NCBI GenBank assembly: GCA_001972305.1
Contig: BDDD01001619.1
Coordinates: 40,992 to 104,991, forward strand
Source: Cephalotus follicularis
Taxonomy: Eukaryota > Streptophyta > Magnoliopsida > Oxalidales > Cephalotaceae
Direction: 5' to 3'
Length of the DNA: 64,000 nucleotides
This document shows, one piece after another, positions 23,420 to 34,893 of this stretch. The notes under the pieces were generated by a model that searched no databases, was not told the DNA's origin, and saw nothing but the letters and a program-made list of their open reading frames with translations. Numbering within the stretch: position 1 is the stretch's first letter; each line of letters starts with the position of its first letter. A program made the position numbers and the translations under genes.

Positions 23420-24613
23420 GGACAATGCAAGATTTAAGTATGGGTGGGGTTTAGGCCAAAGTTCATTTTAATTTTGAAAGTAGGAATAAGTGTTGATATA
23501 CTTAGAAACAATAGAAAACCCCCATAGGAGATAATAAAAATTTTGTTTTCAAGGAAAAGAAAAGGAATGCATCTCAAGGTAGGAATTTTGTGCGAAAATT
23601 AAAATGGTAAATGAATAAAAGACCGATCTTATGTGTTTTCAAAGTTTCATAAGATTTTATGGAGGAGGATGACAAGGAATTGATGTTCTTGCATATATGT
23701 GTATATATATATATATATATGCCAAAAAAAAAATCAGTCTTAGTCTGAAGCCTATTTGGTTCGAGTAATTAAACCTTAGGGGTGTTCTACACCTAGTTCC
23801 TTAATGCCAACTGGTTTGAGAGTAACTGGTCGAAAGCTCGTTACATGGATCTTATAGAAAGCTTAAAAGGCAAAGACCTATATAAAAACTATATAAATAA
23901 ATTTACCTCTTTGAATTCAGTCTTAGTCTGTAGCCTATTTGATTCGAGTAATTAAACCTTAGGGGTGTTCTACACCTAGTTCCTTAAAGCCAACTGGTTT
24001 GAGAGCAACTGGTCGAAAGCTCGCTACATGGATCCTATAGAAAAGCTTAAGAGGCTAAGACATTGCACGAATTTAAAAGATGGTAAACAACAATAAAAAA
24101 AATGGAGATATATATATATATGTGTATATGTGAGTGCTAAAGTTCTTTTGTCTAACTCCGAAGTAGGATTTTATGATATTGTGAATGCATATCTTGATTG
24201 GTCATTAATGGTGGAATTATAAAATAATTTGCTAAAGGTTTCTTAATTGAGATGTGTTTTGATTCTAGAACTTGGAACGAGATAATAAAGTTCAAGTATG
24301 GGGGTATTCTATGAATTTTTTAGTATAGATACATTTAACCTGTTTTTAAAGTTTTGATGAACTGAATTTTGTGTGTTTATTCGCTTGGAAAACACTCACG
24401 AGACAAAACTCGTCCACTGGGGCCACCTAGGGGTTTAACGGCTTGTTGCATAAGCTAAATGCAATCGTGATTCCTACGAAAGTGAGTTAGGTTTTTGTTT
24501 ATGTTCTTGTGTGTGCTTTTCAGTTTTTGTTTTTGGTGTTTGTGTATGTTTTCTGGTTCTTACTTTCTATTTTGTTTGCTTGAGGACAAGCAAAGTTTAA
24601 GTATGGGGGTATT
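23420..24613 (+). other. Athila-like 3' non-coding region with PPT
   Basis: No gene. It contains two direct repeats of about 146 bp (23735-23880 and 23918-24065) beginning cagtcttagtctg, a (TA)n tract at 23701-23720, and two purine-rich tracts of the form aagtatgggggt. The last of these, at 24598-24613, abuts the 3' LTR and is the polypurine tract; another at 23434-23450 and a third near 24293 are look-alikes. In Athila elements this long gap is where an extra 3' ORF can occur; none is open here. Confidence 0.75.
23735..24065 (+). repeat. Direct repeat pair in Athila-like 3' region
   Basis: Two ~146-bp copies 183 bp apart, both running from cagtcttagtctg through 'ttaggggtgttctacacctagttcc' to 'ctcgctacatggatc'. 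They differ at only a few bases. Confidence 0.85.
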
Positions 24614-25978
24614 TGTTTAGCATAAAAATGTGTTGTTTTTAATGATCTATTTGTGATATTTTTATGCTTGGAATAGACTACTTTGGTTGTGTTATGTTAA
24701 TTTTCAGGTACAAGAGCTAAAAGACCAAAGTGCAAAAATACTACCCAAAAGTGTACAAATTGGAGCTTGAAAGTGTAAAGATTGAAGAATTGAAAAATTC
24801 GGCAGAAACAGGGCAAAAAGCGTCGACGCCTTTCATACGCATCGATGTCCTTTCTGGGTTTACATCAAAAGCGTCGACGTCTTTCTATGAGGATCGACGT
24901 CTTTTTTGGGCAATACAACTTACCTTCAAGAGCTATGAAGAAGGGATCGACGTCTTTCATCATAGGGATCGACGTCTTTGTGCAAAATCGACCTGTAACT
25001 TTTGGACCAAAAGGGATCGACGTCTTTATGCTTAAGGATCGACGTCTTTCATGCGCATCTCAGAAAAACGCGACTTTTACAAGAAGACATCGACGCCTTT
25101 CAAAAGAAGTCGACGCCTTCCTCTGCAGCAGAAATAGAAAGATTAGCTTTTTGCCAGATTCTGTAACTAGGATTACTTTATTTCCGTTTTTGATCAGTTT
25201 TGTAGTATATAAACAATATATGGCCGACCAAATCTTGTGTGTAGAAGTTGTAGAACCCTAATTTCTTTTATCAATTCAGTTTTGTTTCATAATGTTTAGT
25301 AGCTAAACTCTTCAAGGTTTTGGGGAAGAACAAAGCCTAGATTGTTATTGTTTCAATTCCATCAATAAAAATCCTTGAATATTTGATTTGTTCTTCAATA
25401 TTTCTGCCTTCGCATACACTTTATTTGTCTGATTAAAATCCACAAACATCTTGTCGGTGAAGCTGAAAGTTGGTGAATAAATGGAGCTTAATTCAACGGA
25501 GTCTACTCATACGATTTGTCGCAACGAACACACTTCGTATAGACCTAGCATGTCTACTCATACGTCTTGTCATCACCGCCGCACTCTGTATCGACCTAGC
25601 TGCTATTGTTTATCAAGGTATGATCGTTCAAGTAAATGGAATTGTTCAATACAATCTACGGTGAGTTTCTATACCCCAAAACCGTTTCTTAATTATATAT
25701 TCTCTTCTCTTTTTATTAGTTGTTTTTATTAAGTTGCATGTTTTGTTTCTTGGTATTTCGAATTCAACGATTTCTAAGTCTTAATTTCTTGTTTCGATTA
25801 TTTATTTTATTTTGCATAATTAGGAGTAGTTTTTAATAAGTTTATCTCAAATTTGGTATACTTCGCCTAGGTTGGATAAATTACAACTAGTTTCACGTTT
25901 CCCTGCGTTCAATCCGTTACTGCATGATCCGTGCACTTGCGGCTATAAATTTTAAAACATTCTTTTTAACAGTGAACA
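24614..25978 (+). mobile_element. Athila-like 3' LTR
   Basis: Counterpart of 9798-11217, 55 bp shorter mainly because it has two instead of three copies of a 52-bp repeat (starts 25501 and 25552). Motif cluster at 24818-25115, TATA-like box at 25206-25213. The 5-bp duplication TATTG follows at 25979-25983. Confidence 0.93.
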
Positions 25979-25983
25979 TATTG

Positions 25984-27143
25984 CGTTAATACACGAGGGC
26001 GTCGACGCTTATCGTGAGCGTCGACGCTTAGGCAGTCCATAACAGCCATGTTCATCGTTCCAATTAATCCTGGGGAAACAACTCAATAATCATGCAAATC
26101 CAGTTCGATTATTGACCTAGATTACACATGCATGATCAGTTTACAGGTTACAGTAAACATCTTAACAATCCAGCAATCCAACAACCCGAAATTAACACGC
26201 AAATCATGCATAACAACCATGACAAAACAGTAACCTTAATTCCAACTTTGCATGAATAAAGTCACTACAATTTCCCCTACCTTTTCGCTCCAAGTTAGGA
26301 ACTAGAATGTCCACCTCTTTGTGTTCCAAAACCGGCTACAGCAGCCCCAATCTTCGTCCAGAAGCTACAAGCCTCCAGGCTCCAAAGCTCCAAGGTTCAA
26401 CAATGGAGGAAATCCTCCCTTCCTCTCTCTATCTTTCCCTCTGGTTTTTACTGTTTTATTCTTGATAATTTCCATTTCTCTTCTTCTCTAGGTTCGTTTT
26501 AAGGAGAGCAGAGAGTTTTATGTTGATTGCATTTTGTTTCTATCTGCATAAATGCCAAACCTCACTCCGTCATCACACCTGGTTGCATGGCGCACCAGGT
26601 GTCTTCCCCTTGCATCATTTCCAGTTGCATGCACTCACATGCCTTCTCCTCTCTGTCATTTCAGTCCTGGCAGACCAAAAAATTGAAATGCATGCCCAAC
26701 ACATCATAATATACATGCTAAGACGCCTGGATAATGCCCCAAATATGTCCCCTTGTACCACGTTTCTGTCAGTGCATAACGTGTCTGAGATTCGATTCTA
26801 AGCGTCGACCTTTACATGCAGGCGTCGACGCTTATAGCGTTTTACCTCAAAGGCATTGACGTTATCAACAGGCATTGACGTGCATGTACATGAGCTTACG
26901 TGCGCTTTTGTCCCATAGGTGTCGACGCTTTCATTAAGGCGACGACGTTTTTAGCCCCAATACTGTGCCATTTTGACTTAAAATGCACCTTTTATCATTT
27001 CTTAATCATTTTTCCTTTCAAAATTCAACATTATGAATTGGAAAACATCATCAAAGTCGGGAATTTCAATATTCTCAATTATTGCATAATAAGATTACAT
27101 TGAAAATTCGATTATTACAATATATGAAATCCCGGGCGTTACA
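25984..27143 (-). mobile_element. Ty3/gypsy LTR, right half of split copy
   Basis: Continuation of the LTR interrupted at 9797. It ends cccgggcgttaca at 27143, the proper LTR terminus. It contains motif copies at 25999-26035 and 26800-26950, the latter near its 5' end in element orientation. With the left half it makes about 2.8 kb. Whether it is a solo LTR cannot be settled because the other end is lost. Confidence 0.78.
25999..26950. repeat. GTCGAC-core motif copies in split gypsy LTR
   Basis: Two near-perfect copies of gcgtcgacgctta 23 bp apart at 25999-26035, then a further group at 26800-26950 (aagcgtcgacctt, aggcgtcgacgctta, aggtgtcgacgctttc). The DNA between the two groups holds no motif. 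Confidence 0.75.
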
Positions 27144-27310
27144 ATCTTATACAAATATGAAACAGAAACAACGTTTCTTACAAGGTTCTTGACAAAATAA
27201 CAAGGACCAAGTTTAATTACATGTCCATTTCCCAAAAACAACTCAAAAACGCCTATTGCCATGGTGTGAATCCTCGATCCATCACCTAGATGCAAGTCCA
27301 AAGCTTCCGC
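27144..27310 (-). pseudogene. Ty1/copia protease-end remnant
   Basis: Minus-strand frame with LHLGDGSRIHTMAIGVFELFL and VVSVSYLYK, matching the plus-strand copia at 62910-63065 (LRLGDGSRIIVEVVG, IISVSYLC). It is cut at 27144 by the gypsy LTR and separated by a stop from the rest of the protease region. Confidence 0.82.
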
Positions 27311-28337
27311 CTATCTCAGTTGTCTAGCGCCTCTTAGCCCCTGCAAAAAGTTACAAATATTAGTTCCACAACCTGAATCCAAAACCCAAGTTGAACTAAC
27401 ATTAGTAGCTAGAAAAAGCTCAATTATGAAAGTATCTGACCTTAAGGCACCTCCTGACTTGAACTTTTGGAACTCACTACACTGTGATCTCCAATGTCCC
27501 TGCTTTCCACAATAAAAGCAACGGTCATCATCCTGTAGCTTCCGGATCGTATCAAGGACTGATCCCCCAATAGCTGGCTCCGCCGATGCAGCTACTTTTC
27601 TCCCTTTGTTCTTCTTCTTCCCTTTAGGTTTCATGGGTGCCTTGCCCTTGGACTTGGATCCTCTCAATCCGCTCCCTCTTGGAGATGTCCCGGAAGAAGT
27701 CGAAGGAAGATACATCACATCAGATTTGGACCTCCCATGGCCCATATCAGCTTCGGCCGTACGATGCATTTCCACAAGTTCAAGCAAATTAGTATCCATC
27801 TTGTTCATGTGGAAATTTGTGATGAACTAGGAGTATGACCTATGGAGGGATGAAAGCACCAGGTCAATGTAGAAATCATTGTCCACGGTGAGATCCAACT
27901 GAGCCAGCTGCTCAACAAGATCAATCATCTTTAATCCATGTGCGTGGACTGAAGATCCCTCGGCCATCTTCGTGTAGAAGAGCTGATAGGACAAGTTAAA
28001 CCTCTCGTTCCTCGACCGGGATCCATACAACTCCTGAAGACGGAGAAGTATAGCTCCTAGGGCATCAAGCTTCTCTTGCTATCTTTGTAATTTCGATACC
28101 ATACTCGAAATCGCTAAGCAAAGAGTTTGCTCATCCTCATCTATCCATTTGGCCCTCTTGGCCTTAAGCTCATCTGAGGGTTGGCTCCCAGTTTGGGGAG
28201 GGGGGGCTCTCAGTCATGACATGAGCAAGCTTCATGCTCATGAGTGCTAAGAGCAACTTGTGCTGCCAATCCAAGAAATTAGGACCCGTAAGCTTGTTCA
28301 TTTCAAGAACGCGTGAAAGTATTGTGCCAACCAACAT
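27311..28337 (-). pseudogene. gag: Ty1/copia Gag and protease start
   Basis: The ATG at 28337 starts MLVGTILSRVLEMNKLTGPN. The Gag continues through IDEDEQTLCLAISSM, RFNLSYQLFYTKMAEGSSVH and LTVDNDFYIDLVLSSLHRSYS. A zinc knuckle (CFYCGKQGHWRSQC, C-x2-C-x4-H-x4-C) lies near 27520 and the protease active site SSTWVLDSGCGTN near 27380. Stops interrupt it, e.g. a CAG-to-TAG change at about 27827 and one near 28077. It is the same family as 61881-64000, opposite strand, but clearly diverged from it. Confidence 0.87.
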
Positions 28338-29680
28338 TGTAGCAGAATATGGTGAAAACTAGCAACCTATAAAGGAGGAAACAAGAGAGAGATTAATTAG
28401 CACATCATTCCACTTATATTATTACTATAATACTTGGTATTTCGTAGTTATTGTTCCTCCCACTATTCTAATCGTATCCCACACCCCCATGTGGAATTCA
28501 GGAAGCCTCTCGCTTCCTAGTAGGGATCGGAATCTATCCACAATACTATAGTCCCGACTGTGGTCGTGCAAACCATAATATCTGAATAGGTATGTATGAA
28601 TACCAATTTACATTAGGACCTCTCACCCATATGTAAGATCCGATACTAGATTCGGCCTCTCGGCCCTTATGGCCTCTGCTTTGGCATGATGGTAACCATA
28701 AGATCCTGGTAACCCTCAAAGAAATAGATTCGTTTTGACACCCACACGCTTTGGCCTGTCAGAGTATCAAAACATGATCATTTCATTCCAGTGTACCTCA
28801 CACTAAAATTGAATAGAAATTGTTATACGGGGGACCTCAGCTTTGGCTGGTGCCATCCCCAGTATATCCACACCATTCAACGTTGATTGTGGAAGGCCAA
28901 TGACAGGGCAGCCATATGTCCCACCGCTTATGGACTTATTATTTGAAAATTGGAGGGATTTGGTCTCATCAATTTTAACAAATTACCAAAGTCGTTTTAG
29001 ATTAATTTTAATCTTCCTATCCATTTGGACGGCTTAACATGCTTGGACGTGTTTGGATTGTTAAAAGAAAAACATCCATCTCATGCACCCTAAAATTGGC
29101 CTGACTTGGGACTAAAGCTATAAGAGATCACGTGAGCCAACGTGACCACTAGGTCTCCTAGGTGTACAAGTTTAATTTAACTCTATTACATTTGCTACCA
29201 CGCATACATTGCCTTCAACTGGTCTTGCAATCTTCTTGATCTTCTCTTCAATCTCCATTGGTCTCCTTTCTTCAAATTACAACCATAGTACATTTAAATG
29301 AAAAGAAATACAATTGAGGGAGAAGAGAATTCTACTCTAAGAAAAAAAACAAGAAAACAAATATGGCGCACGCAGGCAGCCTTATCACAGACTGAATGAA
29401 TTCCATAAATGCAACAAAGCAATTAAATCATCCACAAAAGGAAAACACAAAGCTAGGCCGAGTCCCAAGCCTACTAGCATGCATAAGAAATTCAAAAATA
29501 TAACCGATGTATAATTGAATAAACACGTAACAATCTGGCATTCAATGGTTCGTCCATTTCATTAGTGTGACCAATAAGCAACTCCCAATAAACGTAGGGC
29601 TACTACAAATCGGCCAAGACACATATGCAATCTCCAATCTACTATACATCAAATTGATGTCTAATTGAAGTCATTAGGTC
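28338..29680 (-). other. Copia 5' leader
   Basis: About 1.3 kb between PBS and gag with no open coding frame; long leaders of this kind also occur in the plus-strand copy (60160-61880). Shared pieces include the ggcctctcggccc and caaacatg blocks near 28650-28770. Confidence 0.65.
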
Positions 29681-29692
29681 GCTCTGATACCA
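29681..29692 (-). other. Primer-binding site, tRNA-Met(i) type
   Basis: The minus strand reads TGGTATCAGAGC two bases inside the LTR start at 29695. Confidence 0.88.
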
Positions 29693-29694
29693 CT

Positions 29695-31897
29695 TGCTGG
29701 GAACACGTGGCCCACGGGCAGCGGAAGACTTATCAATTCATACATTAGGGTTTAGGGTCGATTAACTTTTATTTTTCACCAATAGTTTAATCCCCAAGCA
29801 ATGGGATGCCCTAATCTAAGTTTGAATTGTCCCAATGAGTGCCAAGGAACCCTAATTAAACAACCAATTAAACCGAAGACAAAACCAAGCATTGGGCATA
29901 AAGGGTCGAAAAGTTAGGGTTACCATAAACCCTAGAAATTGACTCCAAACATAGGCTCACAAGGAAACACACAAAAAACCTAGCCTAAAGTCTAATCAAC
30001 CTAAACCCAAGCATCCCTAACCCTAAGGGATGACAAACAAACCATCAAAAGAAAATCATGGAGGTACGACTAGGGTACACACACCCTAGCGCCAACCCAC
30101 TGCCACAGCGCCACAAGGGATAAGAAGAATGGATTCTTACCAATAGTGAAGACTCCTTCCTTCAAGACAAGCTCCCTCTACTCTTTATCCCAAAAAGCTC
30201 CAAGCTCCTCCACAAGCCATGGATGAGAGGATCCAAGGATGAAGGCTAAGCGTTTACCCTACACTAAATCACTCTAGATGTAGATAAAATGTAGTGTGCA
30301 AGTTATCTCCACCTATAATGACCTTTGAGTGGTGAAAGGAGGGTGAAAATGGCTACAAAATTGAACAAGACGATTTGCGCATCGACGTGTAGGCGATAGG
30401 CGTCGACGCGTACGCTAGTAGCAGGAAGAAGAGAGATGGCAGGGAAGAGAGAGAAAAAGGAAGTGTGTTATGGAAGCTTCAGTTCTTTTGCCCTTTAGTC
30501 ATTAAGTATTTATACTTTTGACTTTTTGACTTTTCTCTCTCCTACAAAACCCGCTTATCAGCCTGTCAAGGCCTCAATGCCATGCGCCTCATCTTATCCA
30601 GGCTTCAACGACAACGATAGGATGAAACAGGCGCCTAGTCTCATTTGTCTTCGCGATGAAGCGTAAAACCCATAGCATCAACGCGTAAACCTACTGGTTT
30701 TTACAGCGTCAACGCCATGCTCTCCATAGCGTTAACGTTTAGCGGCTCAATCCAGTTATGGCGTCGACGCATGCTCTCCATGGCGTTGACGTTTAAAACT
30801 ACTGGTTTTGTCAGTGTCAATGCAAGCCATTCGCGTTAACGCCCAGCAACTCAACTAGACATGGTGTCAACGCATGCTCTTCATGGCGTCGACGCCTAAG
30901 ACAAAGATGAGACAATCTCTTCTATTTTCAAAACCCTTCGGATGGAATATTTCATCGTGGCATTGCATGGATCTAAATCCATCAAATGAAATACTCACTA
31001 GCAAAGCAACATCTTCCCTGATGTTGTCCTTTCACTAAATGATATGTGTCCCACCACATATCAACCTGTTCAAAGTCAGGCAGGACCCGAAAGCCTATTG
31101 TTCTCCGATATGATGATAAATTGCCAGAACATCCTGATTTCTGGTACGACCACTCTAACAGTACATCGACTATAAGAGTAGCCCCGGTGTGAGCGCCAGT
31201 CACCCTCCGGATCCGTGTATTATAACGTCTATCAATCATGGTATGAATAGGTAGTCGCTTTATCCAGTCATCGGCATATGTGTCATGTTTCCCTTGTCAT
31301 ACATTGCCTCGATCATAACCTAGGGTTTGGATGAATGTCACCCCTAGTATTGCTGTAATAGCTATGGATCTATGATCGCAGTGAGACTATCGGTAGACCT
31401 CCCACGGGAACCTCTCGTTCCCAGTCCACCTATGCCTGATCAGGACTTTTAAGTCTACAACGTACATAGATAAATAGTGTCGGTCACCCTCAGCCCAAGT
31501 GTGACGATCCCCTATTGTGCACTCGCCCATATATCTCAATGTAGCTCCCATAAGACCCAAAGACAACCATTTTGCCAGCACTTGACTAGTGCTGGGGAAG
31601 GCGGAAATCAAATTCAAGCAGTCACCACACAATGCATGCCAGCCTCTCAGGTCAAAGGAGACAATGTAGGCTATAGACCTACTAGTCACCATAGACTATA
31701 CACTACTGAGACCATAGGAATCCTATTGATATTGGGTATTGACTATCCAAATAGGTTTCCTATTGGTGGGTCAGTTCAGTGTCACACTCTCTTGCATACA
31801 CCTCACATTTAGCTTTAGGGATAGGCTACAAGATAACCATCCTCCACTGCTAACCTGAGAGCAAGCTTAACGTGACACGTCTTCACGGTTCATCAAT
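29695..31897 (-). mobile_element. Copia 5' LTR, first part
   Basis: Starts TGCTGGGAACACG on the plus strand. The LTR is split by a solo gypsy LTR and resumes at 34590-34893; the joined length is about 2.5 kb. A TATAAATA box on the minus strand lies at 30507-30514; the motif cluster 30660-30900 lies 150-390 bp upstream of it. The region 31490-31800 is the reverse complement of the related LTR at 48290-48430. Confidence 0.83.
30660..30900. repeat. GTCGAC-core motif cluster 6 (copia LTR)
   Basis: Copies such as tggcgtcgacgcatgctctccat, gcgttgacgttt, gcgtcaacgcc; a few also at 30376-30412. Spacer text differs between copies although 'catgctctccatggcgt' recurs three times. Confidence 0.75.
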
Positions 31898-33999
31898 TGT
31901 AACGTCCCCGACCCAAGCCCGCTAATCGCTCAAAGTGAACTACAAGGATCGGTTGCGTTACATGGGGTGAAACATTAACCATCAAATCGTTTAATCATTT
32001 AACAATCCATTAACCGTTTAATCTTAACTTAGATTTAAAACCTAACATCATTACTCCGTGGAAACATCATATCATATTCAATAGCTTCACAGGATCACAA
32101 TATGCTAACATCATTGAACACCAAATTTCAAAACATCATATTCTCATTATCATGATCGTTTCTAATACCTTTTACGTTCGTACATCACTTAGCATATAAC
32201 ATTACACAGCGTAAAAAAAAACTTATTACATCATAAAAATAGTCATTTTCATTACACACCTTTACCATTAACTTCTCATACTCTCAAGTACGTTTTATAA
32301 TTTTTGACATTATCATCTTACTTGAAAACATCATAAACTATAGCATTCATTTCCTTACTCTAACATCTACACATCGTCTATCATAAAACGTTACATGGCG
32401 AAAAATACTAACGCATGACATTAAGCATAAAACTTAATAGCATAACATACTTCCTTTTCGATACTTCATTTACGAACTTCTTCTAAAGCTCGCACTTTTA
32501 TGTTCGACGTCACCTGGAAAAGCATTTGAAAACAAGACATTGAAAGGAGTGAGCTCAAATAGCCCAGTAAGGATCATAGTCGTAAAACGTCATTGAAATC
32601 CGTTGTTTTTGATAATCTTTATCAAAATGTTTGCAATCATACATTTCAAAACATCATTGAAAATCATCTTCTAGTTTTATAAAACTAGAACATTTCCATG
32701 ATCATTCATTTGCTGGTGTATAGCCCAGCCATACTTGAAAACGTCATTAAAATCATTTTTTGATATATTTTGTAAAACCAGAAAATTTCACATTCCTTTT
32801 CTTTTTCAAATCATATTCATTATTTTCTGTCCATATCTCATGAAACATAACGTTTCATAAATAACTGAGGGGTCATAAAACATAAAGGACCTAAATGAAC
32901 CATTTCAACATTCGCTTCATCGGGGCATTGTGCACTCCCCGATTACTATCCTTACATCACATGCATGTCCGTGAGCACTCTTCGCTCCATTAACATCGAG
33001 CATCTTGCTCCATTAACATTGAGCATCTCGCTTCATTAACATTAATCTTTACTAGATTAATCCTCCATGGATCGCAATCCAGGAGTTGTTCATCTCAGTT
33101 CGTTGCCATTTCCATTTCATAAAATCATTAGCTCAAAGCATTCATGAAACATCATCGTACAACATTTCTAAAACTGGTTTCTCATGTAGAAACATTGATT
33201 TCATTTCCTTTCACAATTCATAAAGCATTTTCATCACTTTGAGTAATTTAACTCAAAACATTCATAAAACGGCTTTGCATAACATTTCTAAATCTTGAAT
33301 TTCATATAGAAATAAATACTTTTAGAGAAAACTTAAAACATAAACATTAACGTATACATCTTCACGAATTCAGAAAGCTCAAGTTCATAAAAATTGGTTG
33401 AGAATCGAATCCGTTATGAATTTAAAATCAATACTTCCATATGAAAATAGAACATGAGTAGTAAAATGAAACATGGATTCTCATCAAGAATTCGACAGAA
33501 TTTCGAGAACCATAAAACATATCAGTTAAAGAAGACTTCTTGATGTTTCTAAAACATTAAACCATTCAAAATTTCATCAAGAATTGAGCAGGATATGAAT
33601 AAAACAATTTGTAGCATAATTTGGAAGTAAAACAGAGGAACTTTGATAAAAATGGGTATGGAATTTACATACCTTACTTTGATCTCCTTCTCTCTTGCTC
33701 TCCCACGAATTCTCCTCTTAATCACAGTAGAAAACTCTTCCTTTCCTCAGCCAAAATGACTAAACTCAGCCTTCATTGCCTATAAATAAGCTAGTTGCTT
33801 GGGGAGCAAGTTTTCTCCCTCTCTCTCATGACTCAACACTCTTAGTTGCCCATGTGCTAAATTTAATCCAACCAAATGGTGACACTTGTTATATCATCTG
33901 AAAATATCTCAGATCCTTCACCCTTGTCCTACCACGTGTCCATAATTAATGAATTTAACTCACAAAATGACAAAAGGTTAGACTTTGGCAACCAGTCTG

Positions 34000-34350
34000 C
34001 AGCTCAAAGCGTCAGCGCTTCACTTTCAAGCATCGCCGCTTACGGGCTTGTTCTGAGTTCTTCAACTTCCTCCTCGACTAAAGCGATGACGCTTCTCTTT
34101 CAAGCGTCGCCGCTTTCGAGTCTTGTCCAAGTCAACAGGGCATACTTTGACTTCAAAGCGACAAAGCTCACATTTCAAGCGTCGTCAGTTACCTCACAGC
34201 GCTGCAGCTTTCGTCTAAGAGTCGTCGGTTAGGGGAATTTGTCCAAGTTCAAAACTATCTGTTTTTAACCGGCGCTATAAGGGTGCTAAGTGTCGAAGTT
34301 TAACGGTCAAAGCGTCGCAGCTTCACCTAGAACCGTCAGCGCTTAAGCCA
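34000..34350. repeat. GTCGAC-core motif cluster 7 (decayed)
   Basis: Copies here mostly read aaagcgtcgccgctt, aagcgtcagcgctt or agcgatgacgctt, that is, with the central GTCGAC changed but the flanks kept. The related plus-strand LTR has the same arrangement at 50530-50920. Confidence 0.65.
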
Positions 34351-34399
34351 ATTTTCTTCCATTTCCACCACATATACCAATAGCCAATTTCGATTTTCT

Positions 34400-34500
34400 T
34401 CCGGGGGCGCTGCCTCCGAGCCCCTGCCCGCTGTCCGGGTAGTGGGACCCCCCATCCGCTCACCAGGGAGATGAACCCCCGAACCCCCGAGCGTTAGGGT
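34400..34500. other. GC-rich island in solo LTR
   Basis: A block of C and G runs (cgggggcgctgcctccgag and accccccatccgc) with self-complementary character, in an otherwise AT-rich region. The related LTR has it at 50425-50485, where it reads gggggcagcgcccccgg, a potential hairpin. Confidence 0.6.
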
Positions 34501-34589
34501 CATTTCACGGGTCCCTTGAAACATTTTCCAACCTCAACAATGGCAACCATATATCCATATAACTTTAACAAAATTTCCTGGTCATTACA

Positions 34590-34893
34590 TCAATGGCCTA
34601 AAGAAAGTGAACATATGACTTGGAACATTTGTCACAGGTAATAAGGATCTCATTCTCATAGCCCTCTCGGTACGAGATCCAACCCTTTGTTGTGACAGGG
34701 TGCTATATGACATACAGTTAATTACGTATAATTATTCTATTCCTTTTGGTTGGTTGGGATGAGCCATATAGCCATGCCAATAAATGAATATGTACATAAA
34801 ATATGAATGAAATACATAATTGTATTAATTAATAGTGTATATGTACAACCAACAAGTCATATCGTGGCATACAGGGGCACCTCTAACCTAGCA
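34590..34893 (-). mobile_element. Copia 5' LTR, second part
   Basis: Resumes the LTR interrupted at 31897. The first five bases are the TSD copy. It matches, as reverse complement, the start of the plus-strand LTR at 47935-48240 (tgttagattaggggtg and ggttggatctcgt...gagatccttac). The LTR end at 34893 meets CACTA transposon sequence. Confidence 0.83.

Larger units (their letters stand above)
9798..25978 (+). mobile_element. Athila-like Ty3/gypsy element, complete, nested
   Basis: A full element with both LTRs (9798-11217 and 24614-25978), tRNA-Asp-type PBS, gag, protease, RT, RNase H, integrase and a polypurine tract. The 5-bp duplication TATTG occurs at 9793-9797 and 25979-25983. It is inserted in an older gypsy LTR and is itself split at 11688 by the Tekay-like element 11689-18431. 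Without that insert and one TSD copy it is about 9.4 kb. It is inactive: the coding region has four in-frame stops, one frameshift, a changed protease catalytic residue and a truncated integrase end. Athila assignment rests on the PBS and the Gag and RT sequence style. Confidence 0.92.
31898..34589 (-). mobile_element. Solo Ty3/gypsy LTR
   Basis: Plus-strand reading TGTAACGTCCCCG to TGGTCATTACA with TSD TCAAT at 31893-31897 and 34590-34594, and no internal region: a solo LTR left by recombination. It belongs to the same family as 50324-52444 in the opposite orientation. Motif cluster at 34000-34350 and a GC-rich island at 34400-34500 lie near its 5' end. Confidence 0.92.
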
